Shown piece by piece: positions 48,328-59,894 of a DNA stretch of 64,000 nucleotides. Positions within the stretch are counted from its first letter, which is position 1. Every line of letters begins with the position of its first letter. The notes under the pieces are model-generated. The model had not been told where the DNA came from. It made no database searches and was given only the letters and a program-made list of their open reading frames with translations. Position numbers and translations under genes: made by a program. This DNA comes from Hibiscus mutabilis (Eukaryota; Streptophyta; Magnoliopsida; Malvales; Malvaceae): NCBI GenBank assembly GCA_019671005.1, contig CM033747.1, forward strand, positions 25,819,188-25,883,187, written 5' to 3'.

Positions 48328-49130
48328 GGATTACTCTAGACTGCCCATTTTCGGGTTTTCAACCTAGAGTTCATTTCCTTTCTCTTTTACTGTAGGTTGC
48401 CTTGCATTCTGGCTATATACTGATGTTCGTTTTCTGTTCAAGAATGTTTGATCCTCTAAAACTCCTCAAAACTGAGATTTCTTGAATGAAGGACTACGAA
48501 TACATTTCTGGGAATTCTTGTGATTGGCACGCCCAGATGAAATGTTATTCTTTCTTTCTTCTTTTTTTTCTTTTCTTCTTTTTCACTTTTTCTCTTGGAT
48601 CGCTCTAGACTGCCCATTTTTTGGGTTTTCACCCTAGAGGTCACTTCCTTCTTCTATACCTTCATATCAGGGTATTTTGGTTGGATATTGATGCCAATAT
48701 GCTCAGGTAGACTACTCTTTTTCTTCATTTTCAGGATCACTCTGGACTGCCCATTTTTGGGTTTTTACCCTAGAGGTCATTTCTTTTTTCAAAATTGGCA
48801 ATCTTCAGGCCGACTTGTCTTGACTTGGCTTCAATTCGAGCTTCTATGCTAATTTTCAAAACTGATATTTACTTGAAATGTGGATTCCTTGTGTCTCTTG
48901 CTCATAGTTGAAGTCTCGTTCTTGTATTGTTTGATCTGTGTGTGAAGCATATACAATATTCTTTCTTTCTTTTTCTTTTTCTTTTTTCTTTTTTCCTTTT
49001 TCTTTTTTTCTTCCCTTTTTCTTTCTCTCATTTTCTTCTTCTTTTTATTTTTTCTTTTCGTCTCTTTTTTCGTTTTCTTTTTTCTTTTTTTTATTTTAGA
49101 CTGCCCATTTTGGGTTTTTAGCCTTGAATC
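48328..49130. repeat. Dispersed internal repeats and polypyrimidine tract 2 of element B
   Basis: Four copies of a CTCTAGACTGCCCATTTTTGGGTTTTCACCCTAGAGGTCA-like unit (near 48330, 48598, 48735 and 49096), separated by T/C-rich runs, the longest at 48955-49095. Element A has two such units near 26000 and 26288. Confidence 0.75.
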
Positions 49131-49207
49131 TCTTTCTTCTTATTCGTGTCTATAAATGTATCCTCGAATCAACACGTATCTATACTGGGTATTGATGCTA
49201 TCTTTCG

Positions 49208-49958
49208 CTCGATGTTAATTGCCCCTCTGCAGCTCTTCTGATATTTACTCGATCTGGATTACTTCGGCCTTCTGATTGCCATTTCTCTTCTTTTCTTTGG
49301 TTTTTCGTTTGGACATATCCTTGTTTCTTCTAATGATTTTCTGATCTTCGTATCCAATCTGTCTGGTTTCATCTCTGTCTTCTGGTAAAGTAAAAGAGTA
49401 CCATTCGTCGTCACATTCACAGTTGTCCTGAGAAAGCCTTCAGGGGGTAGTGGTTTAGGGTCAACTCTCGTTTCAAGGATCTTAAACGACAAGTGCCTAA
49501 GAAGATAAATTCTTAAAATGGGAACTGTCCATTGTCTAAACACTCGCTTTGTTCCTCTGTTGGCCTAAGTAAACTAGCTCGAAGTTAATTGCCCCTCTGC
49601 AGCTCTTCTGATATTTACTCGATCTGGATTGCTTCGGCCTTTTGATTGCCATTTCTCTTCTTTTCTTTGGTTTTTCGTTTGGACATATCCTTGTTTTCAA
49701 CCACTTTCTTCTGATGATTTTCTGATCTTCGTATCCAATCTGTCTGGTTTCATCTCTGTCTTCTGGTAAAGTAAAAGAATACCATTCGTCGTCACATTCA
49801 CAGTCGTCCTGAGAAAGCCTTTCAGGGGTGGTGGTTTAGGGTCAACTCTCGTTTCAAGGATCTTAAACGACAAGTGCCTAAGAAGATAAATTCTTAAAAT
49901 GGGAACTGCCCATTGTCTAAACACTCGCTTTGTTCCTCTGTTGGCCTAAGTAAACTAG
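49208..49958. repeat. Tandem duplication of about 370-380 bp in element B
   Basis: Units 49208-49577 and 49578-49958 both run from CTCGA(T/A)GTTAATTGCCCC to GTAAACTAG and are nearly identical. Element A has only one copy (about 26400-26805). Confidence 0.9.
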
Positions 49959-50479
49959 CAGATACTCACATTTACAGTATCCCCACAACATTCAATCTCT
50001 TCTAAATATATGCAACTTAGAGTTGATCTTTGGATCTGAAGCAAATGTACTGTTGCATTCAAAATTCGAAGACCTGGTATAGAAATGATATATACATATG
50101 TCCATTCAAAAATGCGTGTATATGCATATGGGAGAACAAAAACTACCCCATAAAATGTTTAAAGAATCAAGAATGTAAAAATGCTTTCTAAATGGAAATA
50201 TGATTTTTAATTCTAAAACATATATGTTTGAGAGTTTTTTTCAAAGCATTGAGAATTTCTTTGCGAACTGATGGGAAAACCATAGGGACCTCCGGATTAC
50301 CTCCCGAGTACTAACTCATTTCGGTCCTTTGTAGTGTAGGCTTGCCTCTTCTCTTGTTTTTCCACCGCTGGATCAACTCTCTCGTCAACCAGTTTCTTGA
50401 TTTTTTTTCTATTAACGACCCCAAATTTCTTAGTATCATGCCCCGACGCCTCAATGTGGAACTCACATATACTATATGG

Positions 50480-52528
50480 ATCAAAACTGTGAGCAGATGA
50501 GCTGGGCGTAATCTTTATCAGCCTTGAGGTAAGGTAATAACCCTCGACCAGATGAGGCCATATGGAATACTCTGAATATCTCTAAATATGTACTTGTTCG
50601 AGGAATTTTTCTCGGTGATTCGGAGGAATCTGCCTGTCTTCTTCTCTTACGATCACGATAACCTTGAAAGTGGTACCCATTTATCTCTTTCTCTCCTTCT
50701 GCTCTTAGACATGTCTGGTCTTTTAAACTTAGGTCCCGAAGCACATGTTCGATTCTCTCTCTGACTGTCATGGAGTCCTCAAAGCTGGCATTCATTTTCC
50801 CGAACACCTTATCAAAGAAGAAATAAGAAAGGTGGCATGGAAGTCACTTTCCTCTTCATCTACGGGAGGCTGCACCTGGGTCGGTAAACACAGACACCTC
50901 AAAGCACATTCCTTGAAGCTTTCATCAGGTTTCATCTTCGTACCCTAGAGATACCGACGACTTGGTGCTAGGTCCAAAGCATATCATATCACGGTAGGTC
51001 CTGCTAGATTAACGGGGAAGTAGTGGATCGACAGTTTTTCAATGCAGCCCTCCATTTTTTGCAGAATATGGTCATGTGAATCTTGGGGCATCTTGTTCCG
51101 TCATCATGTGCAAATCTGGGAATCTTTGGAATCCGGAGGAACGACCAAACCAGGGTTCAAACAGAGCTTTCTTGCATTAAAGGCATCAAACTTCTTTTTT
51201 TCTCTCTTTTTCCCTTGAGTCCATCTTCTAACTGCTCGAATCTTGATTTTTGAGTATGTTCAATTCTTTTATTCACGATAAAATTCTAATTGTTCTTTGG
51301 ATTACCCCCAAAAATTTTATGCAAGGTAATGATAATGATATGTAAAATATGTCATGACTGTACAATGTAATGCAATGCAATCCTAAAATATAAACATGAA
51401 TGCAGTAAGGTATTGATTCCAAAAGTGATCCCTATAGAACGACGTTCATTGAGGCCAAAAGGTTTCATTATATCAGATATTAGATATTTACAGTTCCTGA
51501 TAAGCTTCAGTGCCTACTTTCTTAACTTCATCCAGTAGTCCGGCCAGCTTGCCTTCGGGGTCCAACACTTGGTCCATATTCTGACTAAGTCTGCCACCTT
51601 GTTGAGCTGCCTTACCTGCTCGGGTAATATCGATCTTCGGGTCTTCATCTACCCCCTGCTTAGTCTTTCGGAGCTTGAAAGTTGTCCTCCTTACTTTCCA
51701 ACTGAAGAATGTTAGATTGTCATTGCTCTGTCGTAAACTTGTTTCCAAAACTCTTGTTAATGGCTAAGTTATTCTATAGCTCATCTTTGGAGACTGTCGT
51801 ACCTATTCCCAATTTCCTCAAACTTACCTGATAACAGCCTGACTTGATTCTTGCTTGACTAGTTTATCTTTTTCCAATATTCTGAGTCGTCCTTCAACTG
51901 AACAACACCGTTCATTTATTCTTTAAAGGTGACCCAATCTGATATTCTTAAACACTCAGGAAAGCTTCTGGTGATCATTCTGCAAATTCAATTTTATCCA
52001 AGTTATCTATCTCTTATCTGAGCTGGCTGAACTCGAAAGAATATCCCTCTCCTGGGATGCCCCTTTTTCCGATCTTCAAATTTAACTCGCTTGAGTAACC
52101 CACTTCGGTATTACTCGAACTTTGTCCTGGATATCTATTCCTCCTCGACTTTGCCCCTCGGGTGATTGTTAGCTCACTATAGAATTGGGGAACTCCGTCT
52201 TCGAAAGATAAAATTCTCATCGCGATAAGATCTTGAACTCGTTCCTCATGGCCCCGCAATCCGCAATATCGTGATCCAAACTTCTTAAACGGTAACTGCC
52301 TCTAGCACGTGTGTCGTAATCTCTCAGATAAGACGGTCTCTTCGCTAGAGACTTCGCCGAGGTAAGAAGGCTCTTGTTGATGAACATTAGGAGTAGTTCG
52401 GTGTACCTTACAGGAATCGAGATATACTTTTTTTCATTACTTGCTTCTCGGGTTTCTTCTGGATCGAGCTCTACTTTTTGAAAGCCCGAATCAGACATAC
52501 CTTCCGCCTGTTTATAGATGCGGATCAC
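50480..52528 (-). pseudogene. Ogre/Tat-type gag region, element B, fragmented
   Basis: 50480-51100 aligns with the gag region of element A (27400-28060), with stops and gaps. Upstream frames 51748-51488 and 52528-52014 contain Lys/Glu-rich text; the last ends in EERVQDLIAMRILSFEDG, which resembles the gag segment after the zinc knuckle of Tat elements. No intact reading frame. Confidence 0.6.
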
Positions 52529-53649
52529 AAAAAGGGTTCAATTTGTCGTATTTGGCTGGCTTGGAGGTAGAATTCTGACTATCTTGCTCTCTATTCTGAT
52601 CCTTAATCGATTCTTCTTTCGGTTCGATAGATCGCTTACCTTTCATCAAAGTATTCATCTGATTCATCACGTCTTCCCTCTGCTTCTTTCAACTCTTGCA
52701 CTTTACTTTGCTCATTACCAGTACCGTGTCTCCTTACCGTGTCTAACCTAAAGTCTTCAGATGGTTCCTCTTCTATTGTCTCTAATCTTGCTCTGGGACA
52801 AAACCCTAGATTCGTGCCCTCTAATATCTGACCAGACGACTCTTTGCCAATTATGAACGATTTCTGAGATTTGAGAAACCACTTTGGGAATTAATACCCT
52901 ATAAATGTGAGAATGCATGCAAATGCGATGTTGATTCTCAAACAGTCTTTAAAAAAACTTTCAATAGAGAAAATGTTTGTTTGCAAGAAATTACTAATGA
53001 ATTACAGGTAACAGTTGGATTTATTCTGGAGACCGTGACTTCGGAAAGTAAAACCTGTGTTCCACGTCTCGACGTCGTCTTCAGGATGATGGATGACTTC
53101 ATCTTCTCCTCTTATTTTATTCCATGGACTCGTACGTCATGATCTTTATTTTTGTGGCTTCTGAAAAAGACATCAACAAGTGCAGGCATAATGCAGACAA
53201 GATCTTTTCTTCTGTAGATCTGGGTGTAAACGAATAATACGTCTAAGCATGGATGGATTCTATCGATCCTAGGGGATTACTTTAAAACTTTTTTTTGGGT
53301 TAAAATTCTCAAGGATCATTTGGTTTAAAATTTCCCCTTTTTTATTATCAAAAAAAAATTAACTTACTTAAAAAATAAAACTTTTAGGTTTCTTTTGTTA
53401 TTATTATTATTGGAAAAAGATTCAAAGAAAAATAATAATATTTTCAAACTTTTTTTAAAGAGTTAAATTAAAATCTTTGAGATTTTTACAAAGGGTCAAA
53501 TGTAAAGTTTTAAAATTGGGGTTCTGTGGCCCTGACTGAATCTTCTGCGTCGCACGTGCCCTACTATCGCATCGTCTTCTTTCTCGATTGGTCTTTGCTC
53601 AACCTAACTTGATACTATAATATTATCGTTTCCGGCAAATCAGACTTTT

Positions 53650-54110
53650 TCTATTTTGAAAGCCTTTTAATGAACTGTTCTTGAATCAACACCATATCAT
53701 GATACGCAACATGAATGCAAATAAAGGCGTTGATTCCGCTTGTAGTCACCCTTTCGAACGACTTTCATGGGAACTAAAGGGTTCAGATTACAAAAAGGGT
53801 CCATATTACAAAAGGAGTCCCTATTACAAAAAGAGTCCCTATTACAAAAAGTCTTAATTACAAAACAAAGCTCTACACATAAGCCCTAGCTCTACCTCCT
53901 AGCTCCTCGATAGTTCTGAGCAACATGATAAACCTTGGTGCTTCTTCCATGTCCGGGGTTATGAAAGGTCGAAGAGCCGCTGCTTCAGTAGCTAAGTCAT
54001 TCACACACCTTGTAACTCGTTGTATGTCCACCATCAGGGTCTCGTGTATATACTTTGGCACTACACGCTTGCTCGGCAAATTGTTACCTCGGATCTGTTG
54101 ATTAATCTCT
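53650..54110 (-). pseudogene. ORF1-position remnant of element B
   Basis: Open stretch 54079-53873 (KYIHETLMVDIQRVTRCVND) with no recognised domain, upstream of gag. An array of ATTACAAAA(G/A)G(A/G)GTCCAT-like units lies at 53785-53870. Confidence 0.45.
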
Positions 54111-54848
54111 GACCAATGTCATACAACTGGATCGATGTCGTCCTTCTTAAGACACCTTTTTTCCATGATGAAATATTTTCTAATCGGGCAAACCACTTGA
54201 ATCAACGCATCTATGTAATGTGGATGCAATGATAATGCAACAAAAGTATGTGTAAAATAAAAATAAAAATAAAACACAAAAAGAAATGAGTTAGTACTGG
54301 ATAAAAATAATAAATACATAAATAAAAGGAAAAATTAAGTAAGGTAAACAAACAAAACAACCCTATTTATCCCGTCTAAAACACCTAAGGTTATCCGCAT
54401 GGCTCTAAAGGGATGGGTTTCTATGTTCTCTATATGCAGTTTTGGTTCTAAGAGGCACCCGAAATTGTCCTTGTTGTCCTCTACTAAGAGTAGCAAGGCC
54501 CCCGATCATCACCCATTATAGGCTTATTTCAACCGGGTTCAACTCAGGGGGACCCATTCGCTTATACCCATACGAAGGAACGATATCCTCACGAAAGTAT
54601 AAGGTACTCAAGCCCCGAAGGTACTTGCTAGGCCTATACGGGAGAACGATATCTCCACAAAAGCATTAGCGTTTTCCCCCCACTTAAAAAACGGGTTTAT
54701 ATGCCATATTTTAAATGCGTTAAAATAAACGCGCAATTATAACCGAATGTTAGTTTAATAGTCACTTTAATCCGGAATTTCCGATGTTAATAAAACGGTA
54801 ATTATTTGAAAAAATCTCGACTCTCATTTGTTTTTGAAAAACAAAAAA

Positions 54849-54870
54849 TGTCCCCAGCGGAGTCGCCATC
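54849..54870 (-). other. Element B primer-binding site (tRNA-Arg type)
   Basis: Minus strand GATGGCGACTCCGCTGGGGA, adjacent to the LTR. It is a cleaner version of the element A site. Confidence 0.72.
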
Positions 54871-55905
54871 TGTAGCGATGTCCCTCTCGCTAAAAAACCT
54901 TCTTGAAGTGTTGGTTGTCTTTTGGATATAAAAAATGTTTATTCCGTGGGGGTTTTAAAAAATCGTATTTTATTTAAGAAAATGGAGTCGCCACCGGCCA
55001 CTTAGGTAGGCCGGACACCATAAAACCAGAGATTTAAAAACCGTTGGGTTCGGGAGTCGGTTACGGATGGGGAAGGATTAGCACCCCCACACCACCCAAA
55101 ATTAGTACTTTAATAATTACCGCTTTATTAATATTAAACTTTCCGGATTAAAGTGACAATTAAATTAAGATTTGGTTATAAGTGCGAGCAAATTTTAAAG
55201 GCCCCGTTATCCGAGAGTAAACGCCCAACCACCATCACTACGCCTGCTACTGGCCCCATTTACGCTCGGATAAAAGGGCACTGCGTTGACAATTTATATA
55301 TCGCGATATGCAATCTTAGTGAGCAAAATATAAAATATGGAAAATAATTTAAATACAATAAAAATACAAATAAATATTAACATAATAAAATACTAATCTA
55401 ACATAAATAAAATACTAATCTAAAACATACATACATAAATATTAGTCTAACTCATAAATAAAAACAAATCTAACGTGAATAAAATGCTAACATTCATAAA
55501 TATTAATATAACACATAAATAAAAAACTAATCTAACATAAATAAAATACTAATCTAAAACATTCATAAATATTAATCTAACACATAAAAAACTAATCTAA
55601 CATAAATAAAATATTAATCTAAATATAAATTTAAAACATAAATAAATACTAATCTAAAACATAAATAAACATACAAACTAAAAAATAAGAATACCATTTT
55701 AAATTAACTACTACTTCATTAAATCATAAAAATTACAACAAAAGGAAAGAAAATATACCTAACAAGGAGCTCGAATGAAGAACCCCGACTGAACCCCACC
55801 GAGATCTACCACGACCTCTCCAAAAATATTAACTAGATCGGACCTAAAATAGGACCCCGATTGAATGTTGGATCGAACCAACTAGGGCCGAGGGCACTGC
55901 CCTCA
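54871..55905 (-). repeat. 5' LTR of element B, truncated
   Basis: Aligns with 30683-31590 of element A. It includes GAGTCGCCACCGGCCACTTA and GGGTTCGGGAGTCGG, and an internally repeated AATCTAACATAAATAAAATA stretch at 55380-55630. It is lost after GAGGGCACTGCCCTCAA, so the TATA part is missing. Confidence 0.82.
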
Positions 55906-56199
55906 ACCCCGGCTAGCCTTGCAAATTTAAAATGGATAGGTGATACAGGTACTATGGCATTGAATTGTTGGGTTAGAGTATGGATAGACTAAGGGCTGGC
56001 TGGCATTCCTTTAGGTGCCTGAAGCTTAGTTGGGAGCTTTAGATACGATGATAAAGGGTTGGTGGTAATGCCCTCAAGGGTCGTCTTCAGGGCTCAGTCC
56101 ATGGCTCTAACATATTACTAGAGCATCATATTTTTCTTCTCAGCCTTCTCTAACTTTTGCAGAATAAGTTACTGGCGTTGATAGATCTGGGAAAGCAAT

Positions 56200-57660
56200 G
56201 TCATGACATCAACTGGCATCTGTGTGAAAGGTTCTACCTTGGGCATCTTGGTAGCAGATACCGGTTTAGTAGCTTTTCCTTTGCCCTTCTCTTTTGCTTC
56301 TCCAGTAATCAATTGCCCCAGAGAGCATGAGTGATGGTTCTTTTGCATTTTTGGACATTGTCGGAGTCAAGATTTAACACCTTATGAAGCAAGCAAATTC
56401 TAGAGATTAGCGAAGGAACAATCAATTTGCCATAACTCTTACTGACACACTTGTAGGTCTCATCCACAATTAGATGACCTACATTGATTTTCCTTCTCAC
56501 CATGATCTAGTGAAGCAAAACCATCCTTTCATTTAAAACTATCTTATTGTGTATGGTCAGCATAAGATTGGCTTTCAAAAAAATGATTACATCCTCTCGG
56601 CTACGGTTCCAATGCCAACCTTTTCACAATCCTCTTGCCCTTAGAAGAGACAATCCACTTTGTGTTAGGTTTGCACAAATTCTTCAATATCAGCTGTCTC
56701 TTGGCAGCATCTATAGATTCGGTGAATGACGAATTCTCTTCCCCTACACCATCAAAACTGAACATGCGATTAACATACCCCTTATCAAACTGAACAAATT
56801 GACCTCACACAAACAAAAAGGGTGAAGCTTTGGTGGTGAGGTGGGCGTAGAATCCGCGAGAAATGGTGGAGTGGACATGCTCAGGCTATTGACAAAAGAC
56901 CATTGTTGTGTGTTTTAAGTGATACACAAATGGTGCAAGTGAACACATCGCAAGTAATAAAGTGATGAATATAAAGACCTTATGAGTGATGGTTCCCTTG
57001 CAATTGAAATCCATGGGTAAATTATCTCTATCTATCTCAGCATTTGAATTTAAATCTGGATAATTATCCTTTGTGATAAGGATAAAAATAAGAGTTCATT
57101 GTTGGAAAAAAAAGATAAATTATATTTAATTGTAAAATAGAATAATTATCTCCTTTTATCTCTCTTTATCTTTGGTCTTTATCTGTAATAAATTACTATT
57201 TAAATCCGAGTCTTTATCCGTTGCATTTTTGAATTAATTCCTGGAGATAATGTGATCTATCTCTACTTGCCAGGGCATGACTCGACAATTCATTCCTGAA
57301 CAAAATAAAGCAAAATAGTAGCAATTTCTCCACTAAAATAGCAAAACACAAGACTAAGCCCATCAAATGAAAACTGCGAAATTATGCATGAATGGCTACA
57401 AATACAACTAAAATGTTTCTAAGTCTAACAATAATATGAGTAACAAGGGTAGGAAAAATAGTACTTTTACACACTTATCAACCTCCCAGTTATGTTTCTT
57501 AATGATGGCAACCACTTCTAGTGAATACCCAAGTTGGACTAATTTTTTAATTTGAACCCTTTCTCGTAGCAAAAGGTTCGTGCATCGTAATTCTCCTTAT
57601 ACTTAGTCTCCTCGTTGATAGAGATTTGGGGTAAGTCTGATGAAGATGCCATTGAAAGAA
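56200..57660 (-). pseudogene. Env-position ORF of the Athila-type element ('putative plant transposon protein' type)
   Basis: Starts at 57651 with MASSSDLPQISINEETKYKE and continues in pieces. FVQFDKGYVNRMFSFDGVGE (near 56800) and LIVPSLISRICLLHKVLNLD (56503-56309) resemble the domain of unknown function found after pol in Athila-like plant elements. Several stops. A stretch at 57000-57300 rich in ATTATC/TTTATC has no coding match and may be an insertion. Confidence 0.6.
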
Positions 57661-58209
57661 ATTAAGGGAAAAGGGTTGATTGATGTGAAAGATGAAAGAA
57701 AAGTTAGGTTCTTGGTTTTCTTGTCGGTGCGAGAGAATGTGAAAGGTTCTTGATTAAGGGGGAGATGGGAGTTAAATAAGGATTAATGAGAATGGTTGGG
57801 TGGTTTAAAGTGGAGTTAGTGGTAATAATGATGGTTTGGCAGTTTGGTGTTTATGGGGGAGTGGGATAATGATGCGTTTGGGGTAGAGGGAGTTGACTGT
57901 GCGAGAAATAAAGCTTTGTTAAAATAGGGTAAAATTTCAACGTATGAAAAAATTTTAACCAAGGCAGCGGCTAGGATTTCCCACTCAGTGAAAAGTACTC
58001 TCCCTTGGGCCTTATCTTGAATAACGTCCACGTGTTACCACGAGTTATGACGATGGGTGTCCGAATGCCAACCTATCCTGGCATATTGCCTTGGCAAAAT
58101 AACATGTACTAACACTTACAAAAACCTTTCAAAATAGACAAAAGAAAAACAAAAATAAATGAAACAAAATACCAAAAAGAAAATAATTATCCTAACTGTT
58201 TACAATGAT

Positions 58210-59526
58210 CATATTATGATGACAAAATTACTAAATCTCTTCCAAAAGAATAGTTTCCTTGACATTACTCTAAATTCCTTCCCAATAGTGCTTCAACCTC
58301 TGGCCATTCACTTCGAATGTTGTCTCACTTTTCAAGTCCTTAATATCTACTGCTCTATGAGCATAAGGCTTGACAACTTCAAAGGGTTATGACCACCTGG
58401 ATTTGAGTTTACTTGGAAATAATTTAAGCCTTGAATTAAACAACGTCACTTTTTGCCCTACTTCAAACTGTCTTGGCAAAATTCTGTTTTCATGCCACCT
58501 CTTTGTTCTTTCTTTGTAAAGCCTATCATTTCATAGACTTGTGCTCGAATTTCCTCCAACACATTCAGATCTAACAAGCATTTCTCACCAGCGGCCTTCC
58601 ATTCCATGTTCATCTGTTTGGTTGCCCAATAAGCTCAGTGTTCAAACTTCACTGGCAAATGACATGACTTTCCAAATACAAGCCTGTATGGGGAGGTCCC
58701 ATAAGGAATCATCTAGCCTTAAAGACATGTCCTTCTGGGTTGGATTCATAGTCTTCTCCAATATATTCTTGATCGCTTGAAATTTCTGTCTGATCATTTG
58801 TTTGAGGATGATAAGCAGTGGAAATTCTTTGCTAAATTTCGTACCTACACAGAGCTCTACTAATTAACTGGCATTTAAAATGGGTACCTTCATCATGTAT
58901 GATGGCTTTGGGGGCACAGAATCTTGTAAATATGTACTTGTGTAAGAACTTGGCAACTGCCTTGGAATCATTTGTTGGGAGAGCAACAATATCAACCCAC
59001 TTTGATATGTAATCTACTACCAAAAGTATATATAAATTTCCAAACAATTGGGGAAAAGGACCCATAAAGTCTATCTCCACACATCAAATAGATCCACATG
59101 CATGATATTATGAAGTGGCAATTGATGTCTGTTGGAAATATTTCCAGTACGCTAGCATCTATCACATGCCTTGGCAAAATAATGAATGTTCTTGAATAGT
59201 GTTGGCGAGAAAAATCCTAACTGCAGCACCTTGGCTTCTATCTTCATTCCAACAAAATGACCTTTATATGTTGTTGCATGGCAAAGTTGAAGAATGCTTT
59301 GTTGCTTATCCTCTGGCATACAACGACGAATGATTTGGTTAGCACAATGTTTAAATAAGAATGGATCATACCAATAGTATTGTCAAATATCCCTCATAAA
59401 TCGGTTCATAGCATTACTTGCCAAGTCCGGTGGCAATATTTTGCTGACTAGGTAGTTGACTATGTCAGCATACCATGGAATGGTAGTAGTCGTTAGCAAA
59501 TATTCATCAGGAAAATCATCTCCAAT
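58210..59526 (-). pseudogene. Athila-type integrase, broken
   Basis: From high to low coordinates: an H2C2-type zinc-binding part with YFAKACDRC near 59165; core EIDFMGPFPQLFGNLYILLV and AIIHDEGTHFKCQL (59080-58832), which keep two catalytic Asp positions; and a C-terminal part with KERTKRWHENRI, KVTLFNSRLKLFPSKLKSRW and TTFEVNGQRLKHYWEG (58530-58250). Stops interrupt it. Confidence 0.85.
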
Positions 59527-59544
59527 AGTAGTTTCATACCAAAT

Positions 59545-59620
59545 TTTGATTGGGCTTAATAATAATAATAAATAAATAATAAATACTAAGTACTAAACAC
59601 TAAATAAATAAATACATATT
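59545..59620. repeat. AAT/AAAT-type microsatellite
   Basis: TAATAATAATAATAAATAAATAATAAAT and following A/T repeats near the start of the solo LTR. A second (AAT)n plus (GA)n lies at 59943-59980. Confidence 0.85.
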
Positions 59621-59886
59621 AAATAAAGAAAAACCAGAACAATTCAAATGTCCTTTTACAAATCCAAATAGTGTCTGATTACATCCATAAAAAAACCGAA
59701 GCCCATTACAAGCCCAAAATTTTTTTCCCGCCCAAATAAACAAGCAAACACAAATTACACCTCATATCCATTTTCCCGCTCAAAAAGTGACAAGTGGCAG
59801 CTCCCTATTGGCCCGAACTAATAACCACGGATTTTGGTTTTCTTTTTGCCGCCCATCTGGTTGTGCTGACATCAGCCTCTGACACC

Positions 59887-59894
59887 TATAAATA
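59887..59894 (+). promoter_or_regulatory. TATA box of the solo LTR
   Basis: CCTATAAATAGGGAGAGAG, a strong plant LTR promoter core. Transcription from it would run through the solo LTR antisense to the Athila remnant. Confidence 0.6.

Larger units (their letters stand above)
46633..55905 (-). mobile_element. Ogre/Tat-type Ty3/gypsy element B, both ends damaged
   Basis: Same family as element A, sense minus. A partial 5' LTR lies at 54871-55905, a primer site just left of it, an ORF1-like region at 53650-54110, gag remnants at 50480-52530, and repeated GCCCATTTTGGGTTTT..CCTAGAGGTCA units and polypyrimidine tracts at 46975-49130. No pol and no left LTR. The left limit is taken as the end of the TGTAACACCC copy and is uncertain. 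Confidence 0.72.

Noticed and set aside
52518..52751. 77-residue plus-strand open frame with hydrophobic text
   Set aside because: Lies antisense in element B remnant sequence with no domain or conservation in element A.
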